Part shown: positions 24,823-33,397 of the stretch, piece by piece
Layout of the letters: each line of letters starts with the position of its first letter
Numbering within the stretch: position 1 is the first letter of the stretch
Source: Corynebacterium sp. MSK041
Lineage (GTDB): Bacteria > Actinomycetota > Actinomycetes > Mycobacteriales > Mycobacteriaceae
DNA: 64,000 nt
Direction: 5' to 3'
Assembly (NCBI RefSeq): GCF_030232265.1
Contig: NZ_JASPJK010000002.1
Span: forward strand, 1 to 64,000
Notes under the pieces: generated by a model
What the model was told of the DNA's origin: nothing
Database searches by the model: none
What the model saw: the letters and a program-made list of their open reading frames with translations, nothing else
Program-made: the position numbers and the translations under genes

Positions 24823-26325
24823 ATGACTTCGAATGACGCATCGGCTAATGCCACCTCTGCCCCCGCTGATTCCACCGCTGGTCTTGCACAGATTGGCGTG
24901 GTGGGAATGGCCGTGATGGGTTCTAACCTTGCCCGTAATTTTGCTTCCCGTGGCCACACCGTGGCTATCTACAACCGTTCCCCAGAAAAGACCCGCGCTG
25001 TGATGGAACAGTATGGCAATGAGGGCTCTTTCATTCCATCGGAGACTATCGAGGATTTCGTGGCTTCCCTGGAACGTCCACGTAAAGCTGTGATCATGGT
25101 GGCTGCAGGCGCCGGCACAGATGCTGTGATTGATCAGCTGGTTGAAGCGATGGATGACGGCGACATCATCATCGATGGTGGCAACGCGCTTTTCACCGAC
25201 ACGATTCGCCGTGAGAAGGAAGTTGCTGCGAAGGGCCGCCACTTCGTGGGCGCGGGTATTTCCGGCGGTGAGGAGGGCGCGCTGCGTGGTCCGTCTATCA
25301 TGCCGGGCGGCCCGAAGGAGTCTTGGGAGACCCTGGGGCCGCTGCTTGAGGATATTTCCGCCAAGGTGGATGGTGTTCCTTGCGTGACGCACATCGGTCC
25401 AGATGGTGCTGGCCACTTTGTCAAGATGGTGCACAACGGCATCGAGTACGCGGATATGCAGGTCATCGGTGAGGCATACCACCTGCTCCGCTACGCAGCA
25501 GGCATTGAGCCAGCTGAGCTCGCCGAGATTTTCTCCGAGTGGAACCAGGGTGACCTGGACTCCTACCTGATTGAGATCACGGCTGAAGTTCTGCGCCAGG
25601 TTGATGCGAAGACGGGCAAGCCGTTTATCGACGTCGTGGTGGATGCCGCTGGCCAGAAAGGCACCGGCCGTTGGACCGTAAAGGAAGCACTAGATCTCGG
25701 CGTGCCCACCACCGGTATTGGTGAGGCCGTGTTTGCCCGCGCACTGTCTTCCTCTCTTGCACAGCGTCAGGCAGTCCAGGAGACCGGCCTTCCGGCTGGC
25801 CAGACCGCTGATTTGGCCAGCCTAGGTGTGGACAAGGAACAGTTCGTGGAGGATGTTCGCCGTGCGCTCTACGCATCCAAACTGGTTGCCTACGCACAGG
25901 GCTTTGATGAGATTACCGCGGGCTCGCAGGAGCACGGTTGGGATATTAAGCCGCAGGATTTGGCGACGATTTGGCGTGGCGGTTGCATCATCCGCGCGAA
26001 ATTCCTCAACCGCATCACAGAGGCCTACAACAACAATCCGGAGTTGCCGTCCCTGCTGCTTGATCCGTATTTCCGCGGTGAGCTAGAGAACGGTCTGATT
26101 GATTCCTGGCGCCGCGTTGTCGTTGTGGCAACTCAGCTGGGTCTTCCCATTCCGGTGTTTGCTTCCAGTCTTTCCTACTACGACTCGCTGCGTGCACAGC
26201 GTCTGCCAGCTGCGCTGATTCAGGGGCAGCGTGACTTCTTCGGTGCGCACACCTATAAGCGCGTTGACATGGAAGGCACATACCACACCAACTGGTCCGG
26301 TAACCGCGAAGAAGTGTCCTCCTAG
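24823..26325 (+). CDS. gnd: 6-phosphogluconate dehydrogenase (decarboxylating)
   Basis: The third oxidative enzyme of the pentose phosphate pathway: 6-phosphogluconate plus NADP+ gives ribulose 5-phosphate, CO2 and NADPH. About 500 residues. The N-terminal site is IGVVGMAVMGSNLARN. VGAGISGGEEGALRGPS and the catalytic GPDGAGHFVKMVHNGIEY (Lys) are near residues 140-200. The C-terminal QRDFFGAHTYKR is typical. ATG 24823 is favoured by the leaderless -10; ATG 24811 and 24784 are upstream alternatives. Length fits the long homodimeric form. Confidence 0.96.
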   Translation: MTSNDASANATSAPADSTAGLAQIGVVGMAVMGSNLARNFASRGHTVAIYNRSPEKTRAVMEQYGNEGSFIPSETIEDFVASLERPRKAVIMVAAGAGTDAVIDQLVEAMDDGDIIIDGGNALFTDTIRREKEVAAKGRHFVGAGISGGEEGALRGPSIMPGGPKESWETLGPLLEDISAKVDGVPCVTHIGPDGAGHFVKMVHNGIEYADMQVIGEAYHLLRYAAGIEPAELAEIFSEWNQGDLDSYLIEITAEVLRQVDAKTGKPFIDVVVDAAGQKGTGRWTVKEALDLGVPTTGIGEAVFARALSSSLAQRQAVQETGLPAGQTADLASLGVDKEQFVEDVRRALYASKLVAYAQGFDEITAGSQEHGWDIKPQDLATIWRGGCIIRAKFLNRITEAYNNNPELPSLLLDPYFRGELENGLIDSWRRVVVVATQLGLPIPVFASSLSYYDSLRAQRLPAALIQGQRDFFGAHTYKRVDMEGTYHTNWSGNREEVSS

Positions 26326-26345
26326 AGCGGTTCGGGTTCACGAAT

Positions 26346-26378
26346 GCACCGGAGGAGGCAGTAGACTTCCTCCGGTGC
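26346..26378 (+). promoter_or_regulatory. Perfect hairpin over the DEAD-box helicase start
   Basis: GCACCGGAGGA (26346-26356) and TCCTCCGGTGC (26368-26378) are perfect 11-base arms with an 11-base loop. The proposed GTG start (26375-26377) is in the 3' arm and a GGAGGAGG SD-like run begins in the 5' arm. It may act as the gnd terminator (no T run), as a cis-acting switch, or both. TAGACT (26362-26367) in the loop could be a -10. Confidence 0.4.
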
Positions 26379-27715
26379 CTACCTTTGACCAGCTGGGATT
26401 ACCAGCCCCCATTGTCAGTGTTCTGAATAGACAGGGAATCACGGAACCATTTCCTATTCAGGCTGCAGCAATCCCAGACATCCTCGCTGGGAAAGACGTG
26501 CTGGGGCGCGGGCCGACTGGTTCGGGCAAGACTTTCACCTTTGGGCTTCCCATGCTGAGCCTTTTGGCCGGTGCGCCATCGCGCCCAGGCAAACCACGCG
26601 GACTAATTCTTGCCCCTACCCGTGAATTGGCGGCGCAGATCCGTCAGCGTTTGGATGATCCCGCAGCAGCACTCGGTATGCGTGTCCTTGAGGTTGTTGG
26701 CGGTGTGAACATCAACAACCACATTCGTTCCTTGGCCTCCCCTGTTGATCTTCTGGTGGCTACACCAGGTCGTGCCCAGGACCTGATCAACCAAGGCAAG
26801 CTTGACTTTTCCGCAGTAGAGATCACGGCTATCGACGAGGCGGATCAGATGGCCGACATGGGTTTTCTCCCTCAGGTGCGTAAGCTTCTGTCTGCAACCC
26901 CAAAGCGTGGCCAGCGGTTGTTGTTTTCTGCGACACTGGACGGGGACGTCGATAAGCTTGTGCAACAATTCATGCACAATCCGGTGACTCATTCGACGGC
27001 GCCTGTGCAAGCCGCGGTGGATTCGATGGAGCATTACCAGCTTCTCGTGGGCACGCGTGAAGCACGCAACGATATCGTGCCCTTTATTGCGGCGCGTGAG
27101 GGAAAAACTGTCATGTTCATGCGTACGAAGCATGGCGTTGACCGGCAGGTGAAGAAGCTACGTCGGGTGGGTATCAATGCGCATCCGCTGCATGGCGATA
27201 AGGGCCAGGGGGCTCGTACCCGCGCGATTGAGGGCTTTGCGGACGGCTCCATCCCTGTCCTCGTGGCCACTGATATTGCCGCGCGCGGGATTGATATTTC
27301 GGATGTTTCACTGGTCGTGCACATTGACCCACCCTCTGAACACAAGGCGTACCTGCATCGCGCTGGGCGTACAGCACGCGCTGGCACCTCGGGCACCGTG
27401 GTCACCCTGGTGATGGATGACCAGCGAAAAGAAGTTGATCAGTTGCTTCGGAAGGCTGGAGTCGACGCGACCAAGGTGGAGGTCCGCGCAGGTGATGCAG
27501 AATTAGCTAAAATTACGGGAGCGAGAAAGCCCACCGGAAACCCGCTGCCTCCACCAGGACAGCCGGCAAAGGCAGGACAATCCTCGTCTTCCAACCACCG
27601 GTCGGCGCGCGGCAACAACCGTCGACGCGGAGGCAACCAACCACACCGCTCAGGCGCACGCCGCCAGAAAAGGAGTTCAGGGCGCGGAAAGCGCGGCACC
27701 AACCGCTCTTCCTAG
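26375..27715 (+). CDS. DEAD-box ATP-dependent RNA helicase
   Basis: From GTG 26375 the protein has about 446 residues. Motifs in order: Q-motif GITEPFPIQAAAIPD, motif I GPTGSGKT, Ia PTRELAAQI, II DEADQMADMG, III SATLDGD, V ATDIAARGIDI, VI HRAGRTARAG. The last 70 residues form a basic Arg/Gly/Pro-rich tail (RSARGNNRRRGGNQ) typical of RNA-binding extensions. It likely acts in ribosome assembly or RNA turnover at low temperature; the exact role is unknown. A longer frame runs upstream into gnd but lacks support. Confidence 0.92.
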   Translation: MPTFDQLGLPAPIVSVLNRQGITEPFPIQAAAIPDILAGKDVLGRGPTGSGKTFTFGLPMLSLLAGAPSRPGKPRGLILAPTRELAAQIRQRLDDPAAALGMRVLEVVGGVNINNHIRSLASPVDLLVATPGRAQDLINQGKLDFSAVEITAIDEADQMADMGFLPQVRKLLSATPKRGQRLLFSATLDGDVDKLVQQFMHNPVTHSTAPVQAAVDSMEHYQLLVGTREARNDIVPFIAAREGKTVMFMRTKHGVDRQVKKLRRVGINAHPLHGDKGQGARTRAIEGFADGSIPVLVATDIAARGIDISDVSLVVHIDPPSEHKAYLHRAGRTARAGTSGTVVTLVMDDQRKEVDQLLRKAGVDATKVEVRAGDAELAKITGARKPTGNPLPPPGQPAKAGQSSSSNHRSARGNNRRRGGNQPHRSGARRQKRSSGRGKRGTNRSS

Positions 27716-27727
27716 CGTCCCCGGCCC

Positions 27728-29110
27728 ATGGACATTCTCATATCCATCCTCGCCCTTCTCGGGTTTATTTTGCTCACGACATCAACAGGCCTGTTCGTTG
27801 CTATTGAATTCGCTATGACGGGGCTGGAGCGCTCGGTGCTTGAGGCCCATGTCCTGGAAAAGGGCGATAAAACAGCCAAGGCAGTTCAGCGCGACCATTC
27901 GAATCTTTCCTTCGTGCTCTCCGGGGCGCAGCTAGGCATCACCCTCACCACGTTGGCCACGGGCTTCCTGGCAGAGCCTGTACTCGCTCGATTCTTCGGG
28001 CCCGCGCTAGAACTCGTGGGTTTGAACGAATCTGCATCACGCGCTGTAGCCATCGTGTTGGCACTCATTGTGGCCACTATTTTGTCGATGGTCTTCGGCG
28101 AGCTGGTGCCCAAGAACATCGCCATTACTAATCCGTTGGCCACCGCGCGTTTCGTAGTGCCGCCGGTGAACGCTTTCAACACTGTGTTCGCCTGGTTTAT
28201 TAAGTCCATGAACGCCTCCGCTAACTGGTTCGTGCGCAAGATGGGTATCGAGCCTGCTGATGAGTTGGCATCTGCCCGCTCCGGCCCAGAACTCGGTGCG
28301 ATGGTGCGCAGCTCGGCTCAAGCCGGTGGTTTGGATAAGGAGACCGCGCGGATGATTGACCGCTCCCTCCAGTTCGGGGAAACCACGGCGGAGGAAGTGA
28401 TGACACCGAGGTCCACTATCGATTCCCTGGATGCAGAAGACACTGTCAGCGACCTCATTGCGCTGGCTATGGAAACAGGACACTCCCGCTTCCCCGTTCG
28501 TCGCGGAGATTTGGATGACACGATCGGTCTTGTCCACATCAAGGATGCTTTCTCCGTTGACCGTGCATTGCGCGCCACAACCAAGGTGGAAGACTTAGCT
28601 AAACCGATCAGCTCTGTACCGGGCACACTCGATGGTGATGCTGTTTTGAATCAGGTGCGTTCCGCTGGCTCTCAAGTGGTGCTCGTCGCCGATGAATACG
28701 GAGGCACACAAGGGTTGGTCACCATTGAGGATGTTGTTGAGGAGATCCTCGGCGAGGTCTATGACGAATACGATGACCGTGAATCAGAGCGCGACTTCCA
28801 ACGATTCGGTTCCTCGTGGGAGGTCTCCGGGCTCGTGCGCCTGGACGAATTGAGTGACCGAGTTAGCTACCTCGCTCCTGACGGGCCTTACGAAACGCTG
28901 GGTGGGCTGATCATGTTCGCACTAGGCCATATTCCCGAGGTTGGAGACACAGTGGTGTTGCCAAGGACTGAACAAGAAGTCCACGAGGATTTTGAAACCG
29001 GTAATGCGGGTGCCTGGATTGCACGTGTCACCCAGATGGACGGGCGTCGCCTGGACAAGGCGATTCTTACTCCCATTTCCCATGAGGATGTTGCGAGGTA
29101 CCAGTCATGA
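27728..29110 (+). CDS. CNNM/CorC-type (DUF21 plus CBS) membrane protein
   Basis: A protein of 460 residues. An N-terminal DUF21 transmembrane domain (four hydrophobic segments within residues 1-150, with VFGELVPKNIAI) is followed by a CBS pair (EVMTPRSTIDSL, GHSRFPVRRGDLDDTIGLVHIKDAF). A small C-terminal CorC_HlyC domain ends it (FQRFGSSWEVSGLVRLDEL, YETLGGLIMFALGHIPEVGD). Relatives are magnesium or cobalt efflux/homeostasis proteins, often annotated as hemolysins. The stop overlaps the next, paralogous gene as ATGA. Confidence 0.9.
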   Translation: MDILISILALLGFILLTTSTGLFVAIEFAMTGLERSVLEAHVLEKGDKTAKAVQRDHSNLSFVLSGAQLGITLTTLATGFLAEPVLARFFGPALELVGLNESASRAVAIVLALIVATILSMVFGELVPKNIAITNPLATARFVVPPVNAFNTVFAWFIKSMNASANWFVRKMGIEPADELASARSGPELGAMVRSSAQAGGLDKETARMIDRSLQFGETTAEEVMTPRSTIDSLDAEDTVSDLIALAMETGHSRFPVRRGDLDDTIGLVHIKDAFSVDRALRATTKVEDLAKPISSVPGTLDGDAVLNQVRSAGSQVVLVADEYGGTQGLVTIEDVVEEILGEVYDEYDDRESERDFQRFGSSWEVSGLVRLDELSDRVSYLAPDGPYETLGGLIMFALGHIPEVGDTVVLPRTEQEVHEDFETGNAGAWIARVTQMDGRRLDKAILTPISHEDVARYQS

Positions 29111-30168
29111 GCCTCGGTCTAGCAACAATTCTTATCGTCGTTTTGCTCGCGGCAAACGCCTTCTTCGTTGCCGCTGAGTTTGCCCTGGTGTCTTCCCGCA
29201 GGGACCGCCTTGAATCGATGATCGCTCAAGGCAAGACGGGTGCGAAGAGGGCTCTCGACGCATCTGAACATCTTTCCTTATACCTGGCTGGTGCTCAGTT
29301 TGGCATCACCATCGCGTCATTGATCTTGGGTAAGGTCGCAGAACCTGCAATCGCCCACTTCTTGGAGCGTCCGTTTGAGTTCATCGGTGTGCCCGACAAT
29401 CTGGTGCACCCGTTGTCCTTCGTTATCGCGTTGCTGTTCATCACAGTTTTGCACATCATCTTTGGTGAGATGGTTCCCAAGAATGTGGCCATTGCAGGGC
29501 CTGAAACACTAGCGGTGTGGTTGACCCCAGCCATGGATCTGTGGGTAAAGGTAACGCGTCCGTTGATTTATGGGCTGAACGAGATCGCACGCTTCACCCT
29601 TAGGCTGTTCGGCATTGAACAGCGTGACGAGCTTGATGCGACCGTGGATCAAGAACAGCTCGCTTCGATGATCCTAGAGTCCCGTGAGGAAGGGTTGTTG
29701 GATGCGGAGGAGACTCTGCGTCTAGCGAATGCCTTGAAATCGGAATCACGCAACCTGAAGGAAGTAATGATCCCGATCGATCAGTTGGTTACTCTCCCCT
29801 ACTCACGCACCGGCATTCCGCTGTCTGTTCTGGAGAACGCGGTGCGAGAGACCGGGTATTCCCGATTCCCAGTAGAGGGCTCCGGTGGAGCTTTGGTCGG
29901 CTACATCCACGTCAAGGACGTGCTCGATCTGCTGGACACGGATGAGTCTGGTGTCACGGATCCTCTGATCCCCTATAACCGTGTGCGCAGGCTGAGCATT
30001 GTGGATGGCTCCGGCAGCCTTGATGATGCCTTGACGGCTATGCACCGGCGCTCTGCCCACATGGCACAGGTCCGCGATAACGGTGAGCTCGTCGGCGTGC
30101 TTGCGCTGGAGGACCTTATTGAAGAGTACGTGGGAACCGTGACCGACTGGACGCACGAGGAAGACTAG
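29107..30168 (+). CDS. CNNM/CorC-type membrane protein, second copy
   Basis: A paralogue of the preceding gene, 353 residues: DUF21 domain (FFVAAEFALVSSRRDRLE, IIFGEMVPKNVAIAGPE) plus CBS pair (LKEVMIPIDQLVTLP, GYSRFPVEGSGGALVGYIHVKDV), without the C-terminal CorC_HlyC domain. The two proteins probably form a hetero-oligomer, given the ATGA overlap. Function in Mg2+ handling is inferred from the family. Its stop TAG overlaps the next gene's GTG by one base. Confidence 0.9.
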   Translation: MSLGLATILIVVLLAANAFFVAAEFALVSSRRDRLESMIAQGKTGAKRALDASEHLSLYLAGAQFGITIASLILGKVAEPAIAHFLERPFEFIGVPDNLVHPLSFVIALLFITVLHIIFGEMVPKNVAIAGPETLAVWLTPAMDLWVKVTRPLIYGLNEIARFTLRLFGIEQRDELDATVDQEQLASMILESREEGLLDAEETLRLANALKSESRNLKEVMIPIDQLVTLPYSRTGIPLSVLENAVRETGYSRFPVEGSGGALVGYIHVKDVLDLLDTDESGVTDPLIPYNRVRRLSIVDGSGSLDDALTAMHRRSAHMAQVRDNGELVGVLALEDLIEEYVGTVTDWTHEED

Positions 30169-31043
30169 TGGACCAGGTGGTTCTTCCCCGCGCACAGTGG
30201 GAAGCCGACGCAGCAGCGCATGAGGAGCGCGCCCGCCAGTGGATTGAGCCGAACCTGCAACGTCGTGCGCGGGGTGAGAAGCATCCGATCTGGGACTTCC
30301 TCTTCGACTACTACGCTGTGCGCCCGGCGCATGTGTATCGCTGGCACCCGGGGTTAGGCGTCGCTTTAGAAGATGCGGCCGATGCCCCGCAGACCCGATG
30401 GCGTGACTATGCAATCAGCGGCGATGGCACGGTGACCGCGGATGTTGCGAGCTTTGTGGCCCACCGTGGACCAAGTCTTGCTAAAACGCTCGAGCTACTT
30501 ACTGCTATGGAGCTCAACCGGCCACAGTTTGATTGTTTCGGGCTGCACGAGTGGGCGATGGTGTACCGCACCGAGAAGCCGCGCCATGATCTTCCGTTGC
30601 GTTTGGGCACGCGTGGGACAGCAGAGGTTGTGGAATCGCACACGCTCAAGTGCACGCACTTTGATGCTTATCGGTTCTTCACTCCACCGGCGAAGCCGCT
30701 GAATCTCACGGTGTTGAGCAACGACACGCGCCCCGCCCATGATCAGTGTGCCTGTTTGCATACCGGAATGGATTTGTTCAAGTGGGCTTTCAAAGCCGGC
30801 CCGCTTATTCCCGGCTCCCTTCTTCTGGATTGCCTCGAGTTAGCCATGGATATTCGCCTGTTGGACATGGAGGCCTCACCCTATGATTGCCGCCCGCTGG
30901 GGTACGGGGTTGTCGCAATAGAAACGGCAGAGGGGAAAGCAGACTACGTGGCACAGCAACGAGCTTTTGCGCAGCGTGCGGAACCTCTGCGACACCAGCT
31001 CGTGCGCTTCTACGAGCTCGCGCTGTCAGCCGATAAGCTGTAG
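30168..31043 (+). CDS. Conserved actinobacterial protein of unknown function
   Basis: A soluble protein of 291 residues. Conserved-looking segments include HPIWDFLFDYYAVRPAHVYRWHPG near residue 40, FDCFGLHEWAMVYR near 125, and LNDTRPAHDQC-like LSNDTRPAHDQCACLHTGMDLFKWA near 190, rich in Trp, His and Cys. Relatives are sometimes labelled 3-methyladenine DNA glycosylase, which I cannot support from the sequence since no helix-hairpin-helix is visible. GTG start, one-base overlap with the upstream CNNM gene, so it is translated with that pair. Confidence 0.7.
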   Translation: MDQVVLPRAQWEADAAAHEERARQWIEPNLQRRARGEKHPIWDFLFDYYAVRPAHVYRWHPGLGVALEDAADAPQTRWRDYAISGDGTVTADVASFVAHRGPSLAKTLELLTAMELNRPQFDCFGLHEWAMVYRTEKPRHDLPLRLGTRGTAEVVESHTLKCTHFDAYRFFTPPAKPLNLTVLSNDTRPAHDQCACLHTGMDLFKWAFKAGPLIPGSLLLDCLELAMDIRLLDMEASPYDCRPLGYGVVAIETAEGKADYVAQQRAFAQRAEPLRHQLVRFYELALSADKL

Positions 31044-31076
31044 TGCGGAAACTCACTGCACGAAAGGGACCTCCAG

Positions 31077-32507
31077 ATGGGACGCCATTCCTCGGGGAAG
31101 AATAATTACGCACTGTCAAAGGGGGCCATTGCCTTCCTTGCCTTGATTGCGATTCTTGGGCTCCTTGCGGCGTATATCTTCTCTAACCGCAGCAACACCA
31201 ATGATGAGCTCAATGCCGGTGGTACGGAGGAGGAGTCGTGTGTCGCGGGAGACCTCGCGTTGCCAGTCGCCGCTTCCTCCGAGGAAGTTGGGCGCATGCT
31301 TATCGACGTCTACTCGGAGACCGCCCCCGTCGTCCGCGACTACTGCGTCCGCCCGGTGTATGTGGATTCACTGGCGGAAGCTGCAGTGTATATTGCTCCG
31401 AACACTTCCATCTCCCATACCGAGTTGGAAGAAGCCGGACGGGCAGCAGCAACGAATGAACCGTTGACGGTGGCGTCCGTTCCAGCGGGTGTTGCTGGTT
31501 CCACTGAGGTTAAGCCTGACACCGTTGATGTGGCTACGGTGGATTTCCCCATTGGGGATCAGCCTGAGGCCTCAGCTCTGGTGGCCGCTAAGCTGGCCCC
31601 TTCTGAAAGCGAAGCAGTTGCTGCTTTGACCGAGCATCGCATCGCGTCTACCTCGAAGGCCGAGTTGAACTCCACTCGTCTCATTGCCACAGCGGAGTTT
31701 GCCACCCCTGAAGGCTTTAAGTTCAGTCGGGTTGAGGGAGCCGACATTGTTTATTCTGCTATCCCCTTGACCACGTCGGACAACGTCACTGAGGATCAAG
31801 CCCGTGCCGGCCAAGCTTTTGCTGACACAACCGGCAAGCTTTTCACCGGTGATGGTGCAACCAAACTTCCTGTCATCGCTGAATCGGTGTGGGCCGCTGC
31901 CCTGCCTGAGGGTGGCCGATTGAAGACTGGTAGCGTGGACAACAGCACTGAATCAACAAACATGGCAACTGCAGCATCCACAGATACGCTCTTTGTTCTA
32001 GATACGTCCGCGGGCATGACCAACTACGCTTCTGCGGCCGAGGACGGTATTGCCCAGGCAGCGAAGAAGCTTTCCGCTGCGGGCCACCGTGTTGGTCTAT
32101 GGAACTACTCCTCTCCCTTGTCCCCTGGAGTGGCTAACGGCTACCGTACCAATGTCGCCTTGGGAGACAACGGCGAGGAGGTCGCCAGCGCAGTCACACG
32201 CTTCCTCAACGACGGCAGCCCTCAAACCCACGAGGTTGTTTTAGCCGTGCTTGCTTACGCCCAAACAACTGCGAGTGCTGAGAACCCAGTGCGCATTGTC
32301 CTCGTCACCTCCGGCACGTCTGATGCGTCCACCCCGATCGCTGAATCAATCAAGCAAGCCGGGGACGCCAGCGTCGAACTGTCAGTCGTCCACGTTGGTG
32401 GCGGCGAAGAGGATAAGGATCTTGCCTCCGCCGCACAGTCTGCGACAACAGCGGCGGATGCTAAAGCGCTGCCTCAGGCTATCTTCGGCGCAGCGGCTGT
32501 ACGCTAG
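31077..32507 (+). CDS. Membrane-anchored protein with VWA-like domain
   Basis: A protein of 476 residues: a basic N-terminus, one membrane helix (GAIAFLALIAILGLLAAYIF), then a large extracellular part. The middle region (residues about 55-290) looks like a solute-binding-type fold. The C-terminal region from about 300 has a von Willebrand A-like pattern: TLFVLDTSAGM (degenerate MIDAS DxSxx), GHRVGLWNYSS, and IVLVTSGTSD. It resembles the SBP-VWA protein at 60744-62318 in layout. Function unknown; a cell-envelope binding or adhesion role is only inference. ATG 31077 is preceded by AAAGGGACC. Confidence 0.7.
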   Translation: MGRHSSGKNNYALSKGAIAFLALIAILGLLAAYIFSNRSNTNDELNAGGTEEESCVAGDLALPVAASSEEVGRMLIDVYSETAPVVRDYCVRPVYVDSLAEAAVYIAPNTSISHTELEEAGRAAATNEPLTVASVPAGVAGSTEVKPDTVDVATVDFPIGDQPEASALVAAKLAPSESEAVAALTEHRIASTSKAELNSTRLIATAEFATPEGFKFSRVEGADIVYSAIPLTTSDNVTEDQARAGQAFADTTGKLFTGDGATKLPVIAESVWAAALPEGGRLKTGSVDNSTESTNMATAASTDTLFVLDTSAGMTNYASAAEDGIAQAAKKLSAAGHRVGLWNYSSPLSPGVANGYRTNVALGDNGEEVASAVTRFLNDGSPQTHEVVLAVLAYAQTTASAENPVRIVLVTSGTSDASTPIAESIKQAGDASVELSVVHVGGGEEDKDLASAAQSATTAADAKALPQAIFGAAAVR

Positions 32508-32522
32508 CCACCCCATAACACA

Positions 32523-32561
32523 AAGGAACCTGCTGCCTCATATTGAGGTAGCAGGTTCCTT
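32523..32561. terminator. Strong bidirectional terminator
   Basis: Arms of 18 bases (32523-32540 and 32544-32561) with a three-base loop TAT and a single G-T pair. It is followed by CTTT on the plus strand and preceded by a CAAA run that gives T's on the minus strand. It separates the convergent VWA-like gene and the MerR gene. Confidence 0.9.
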
Positions 32562-32579
32562 CTTTAAGCTTCGGAAGTT

Positions 32580-33164
32580 CTACGAGCTACGGCGACGGCG
32601 GCGGTCAGCCAGCTCATCTAGAGTCACCACGTTGTCAGAATCTTCCTTGGACTCGATGTCCCCAATACGCTCGGATGGGAAAGCGGAGATCGTGCCGGTG
32701 AGTTCCTTAACAATCTGCGGGACAGCAATAGCAAACACGCCCTGGCCACCACCGAGCAGATCGATGATTTCGTCGTTGCTGCGGCATTCGTAGACCGTTG
32801 CGCCGTCCGAAACAAGGATGATCTCTGAGATCTCACCGACACCGCGGTCGCGCAGGTTGTCCACAGCGAGACGGATGTTCTGGAGTGAGATGCCGGTGTC
32901 CAACAGGCCCTTGACAATCTTCAGAACAAGGATGTCTTTAAAGGAGTACAGACGTTGGGAGCCTGATCCGGTCGCGTTGCGGATGGAAGGACGCACTAGA
33001 TCAGTGCGTGCCCAGTAATCGAGCTGGCGGTACGTGATGCCGGCAACCTGGCATGCGATGGGCACACGGTAGCCAACCTCATCGGATGGACCCAGATCAA
33101 ACAGGGTCTCCTGGACTGGGGCCTCGATCTCGCCGTCGGCGGCGTAGGTGTCAAACGTACTCAC
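32580..33164 (-). CDS. MerR family transcriptional regulator (Rv1830-like)
   Basis: About 194 residues from GTG 33164, which has GGGAG eight bases upstream; the longer frame starts at a TTG without support. The MerR winged helix is GYRVPIACQVAGITYRQLDYWARTDLV then RLYSFKDILVLKIVKGLLDTGISL. The C-terminal part probably dimerises and ends in a basic RRRRR tail. In mycobacteria the gene order garA-Rv1828-Rv1829-Rv1830 is the same, so this is the Rv1830 counterpart. The promoter in front carries repeated CTTAAAC elements that may be its own operator. Confidence 0.88.
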   Translation of the reverse strand: MSTFDTYAADGEIEAPVQETLFDLGPSDEVGYRVPIACQVAGITYRQLDYWARTDLVRPSIRNATGSGSQRLYSFKDILVLKIVKGLLDTGISLQNIRLAVDNLRDRGVGEISEIILVSDGATVYECRSNDEIIDLLGGGQGVFAIAVPQIVKELTGTISAFPSERIGDIESKEDSDNVVTLDELADRRRRRSS

Positions 33165-33204
33165 GTAATTACTCCCATGAAGTTTCAAAAGGGGCGCACT
33201 AGTT

Positions 33205-33279
33205 ATTAAATGCCAAGCTTAAACTTCGGTCAAGACTTCGACGTGCAACACGCCGTAACTTAAACCTCTACTTTAAGTT
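33205..33279 (-). promoter_or_regulatory. MerR-gene promoter with repeated CTTAAAC operators
   Basis: On the minus strand TTGACC (33233-33228) and TTTAAT (33210-33205) are separated by exactly 17 bases, a good primary promoter. The spacer holds AAGTTTAAGCTT (near-palindrome). About 25 bases upstream of the -35 is a perfect 8-base inverted repeat AACTTAAA (33257-33264) / TTTAAGTT (33272-33279). MerR proteins often bind between -35 and -10, so autoregulation is plausible. Confidence 0.55.
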
Positions 33280-33397
33280 TAGTCCTATCTTGCACCATTG
33301 TCATCTTAAATAACAACAGTAGCTTTTACATCACTAATCACATAGGTAACAGCTCTAACTGTGCGAGGTGTCTAAGTGGGTGGCAGTGATGGGGGTT

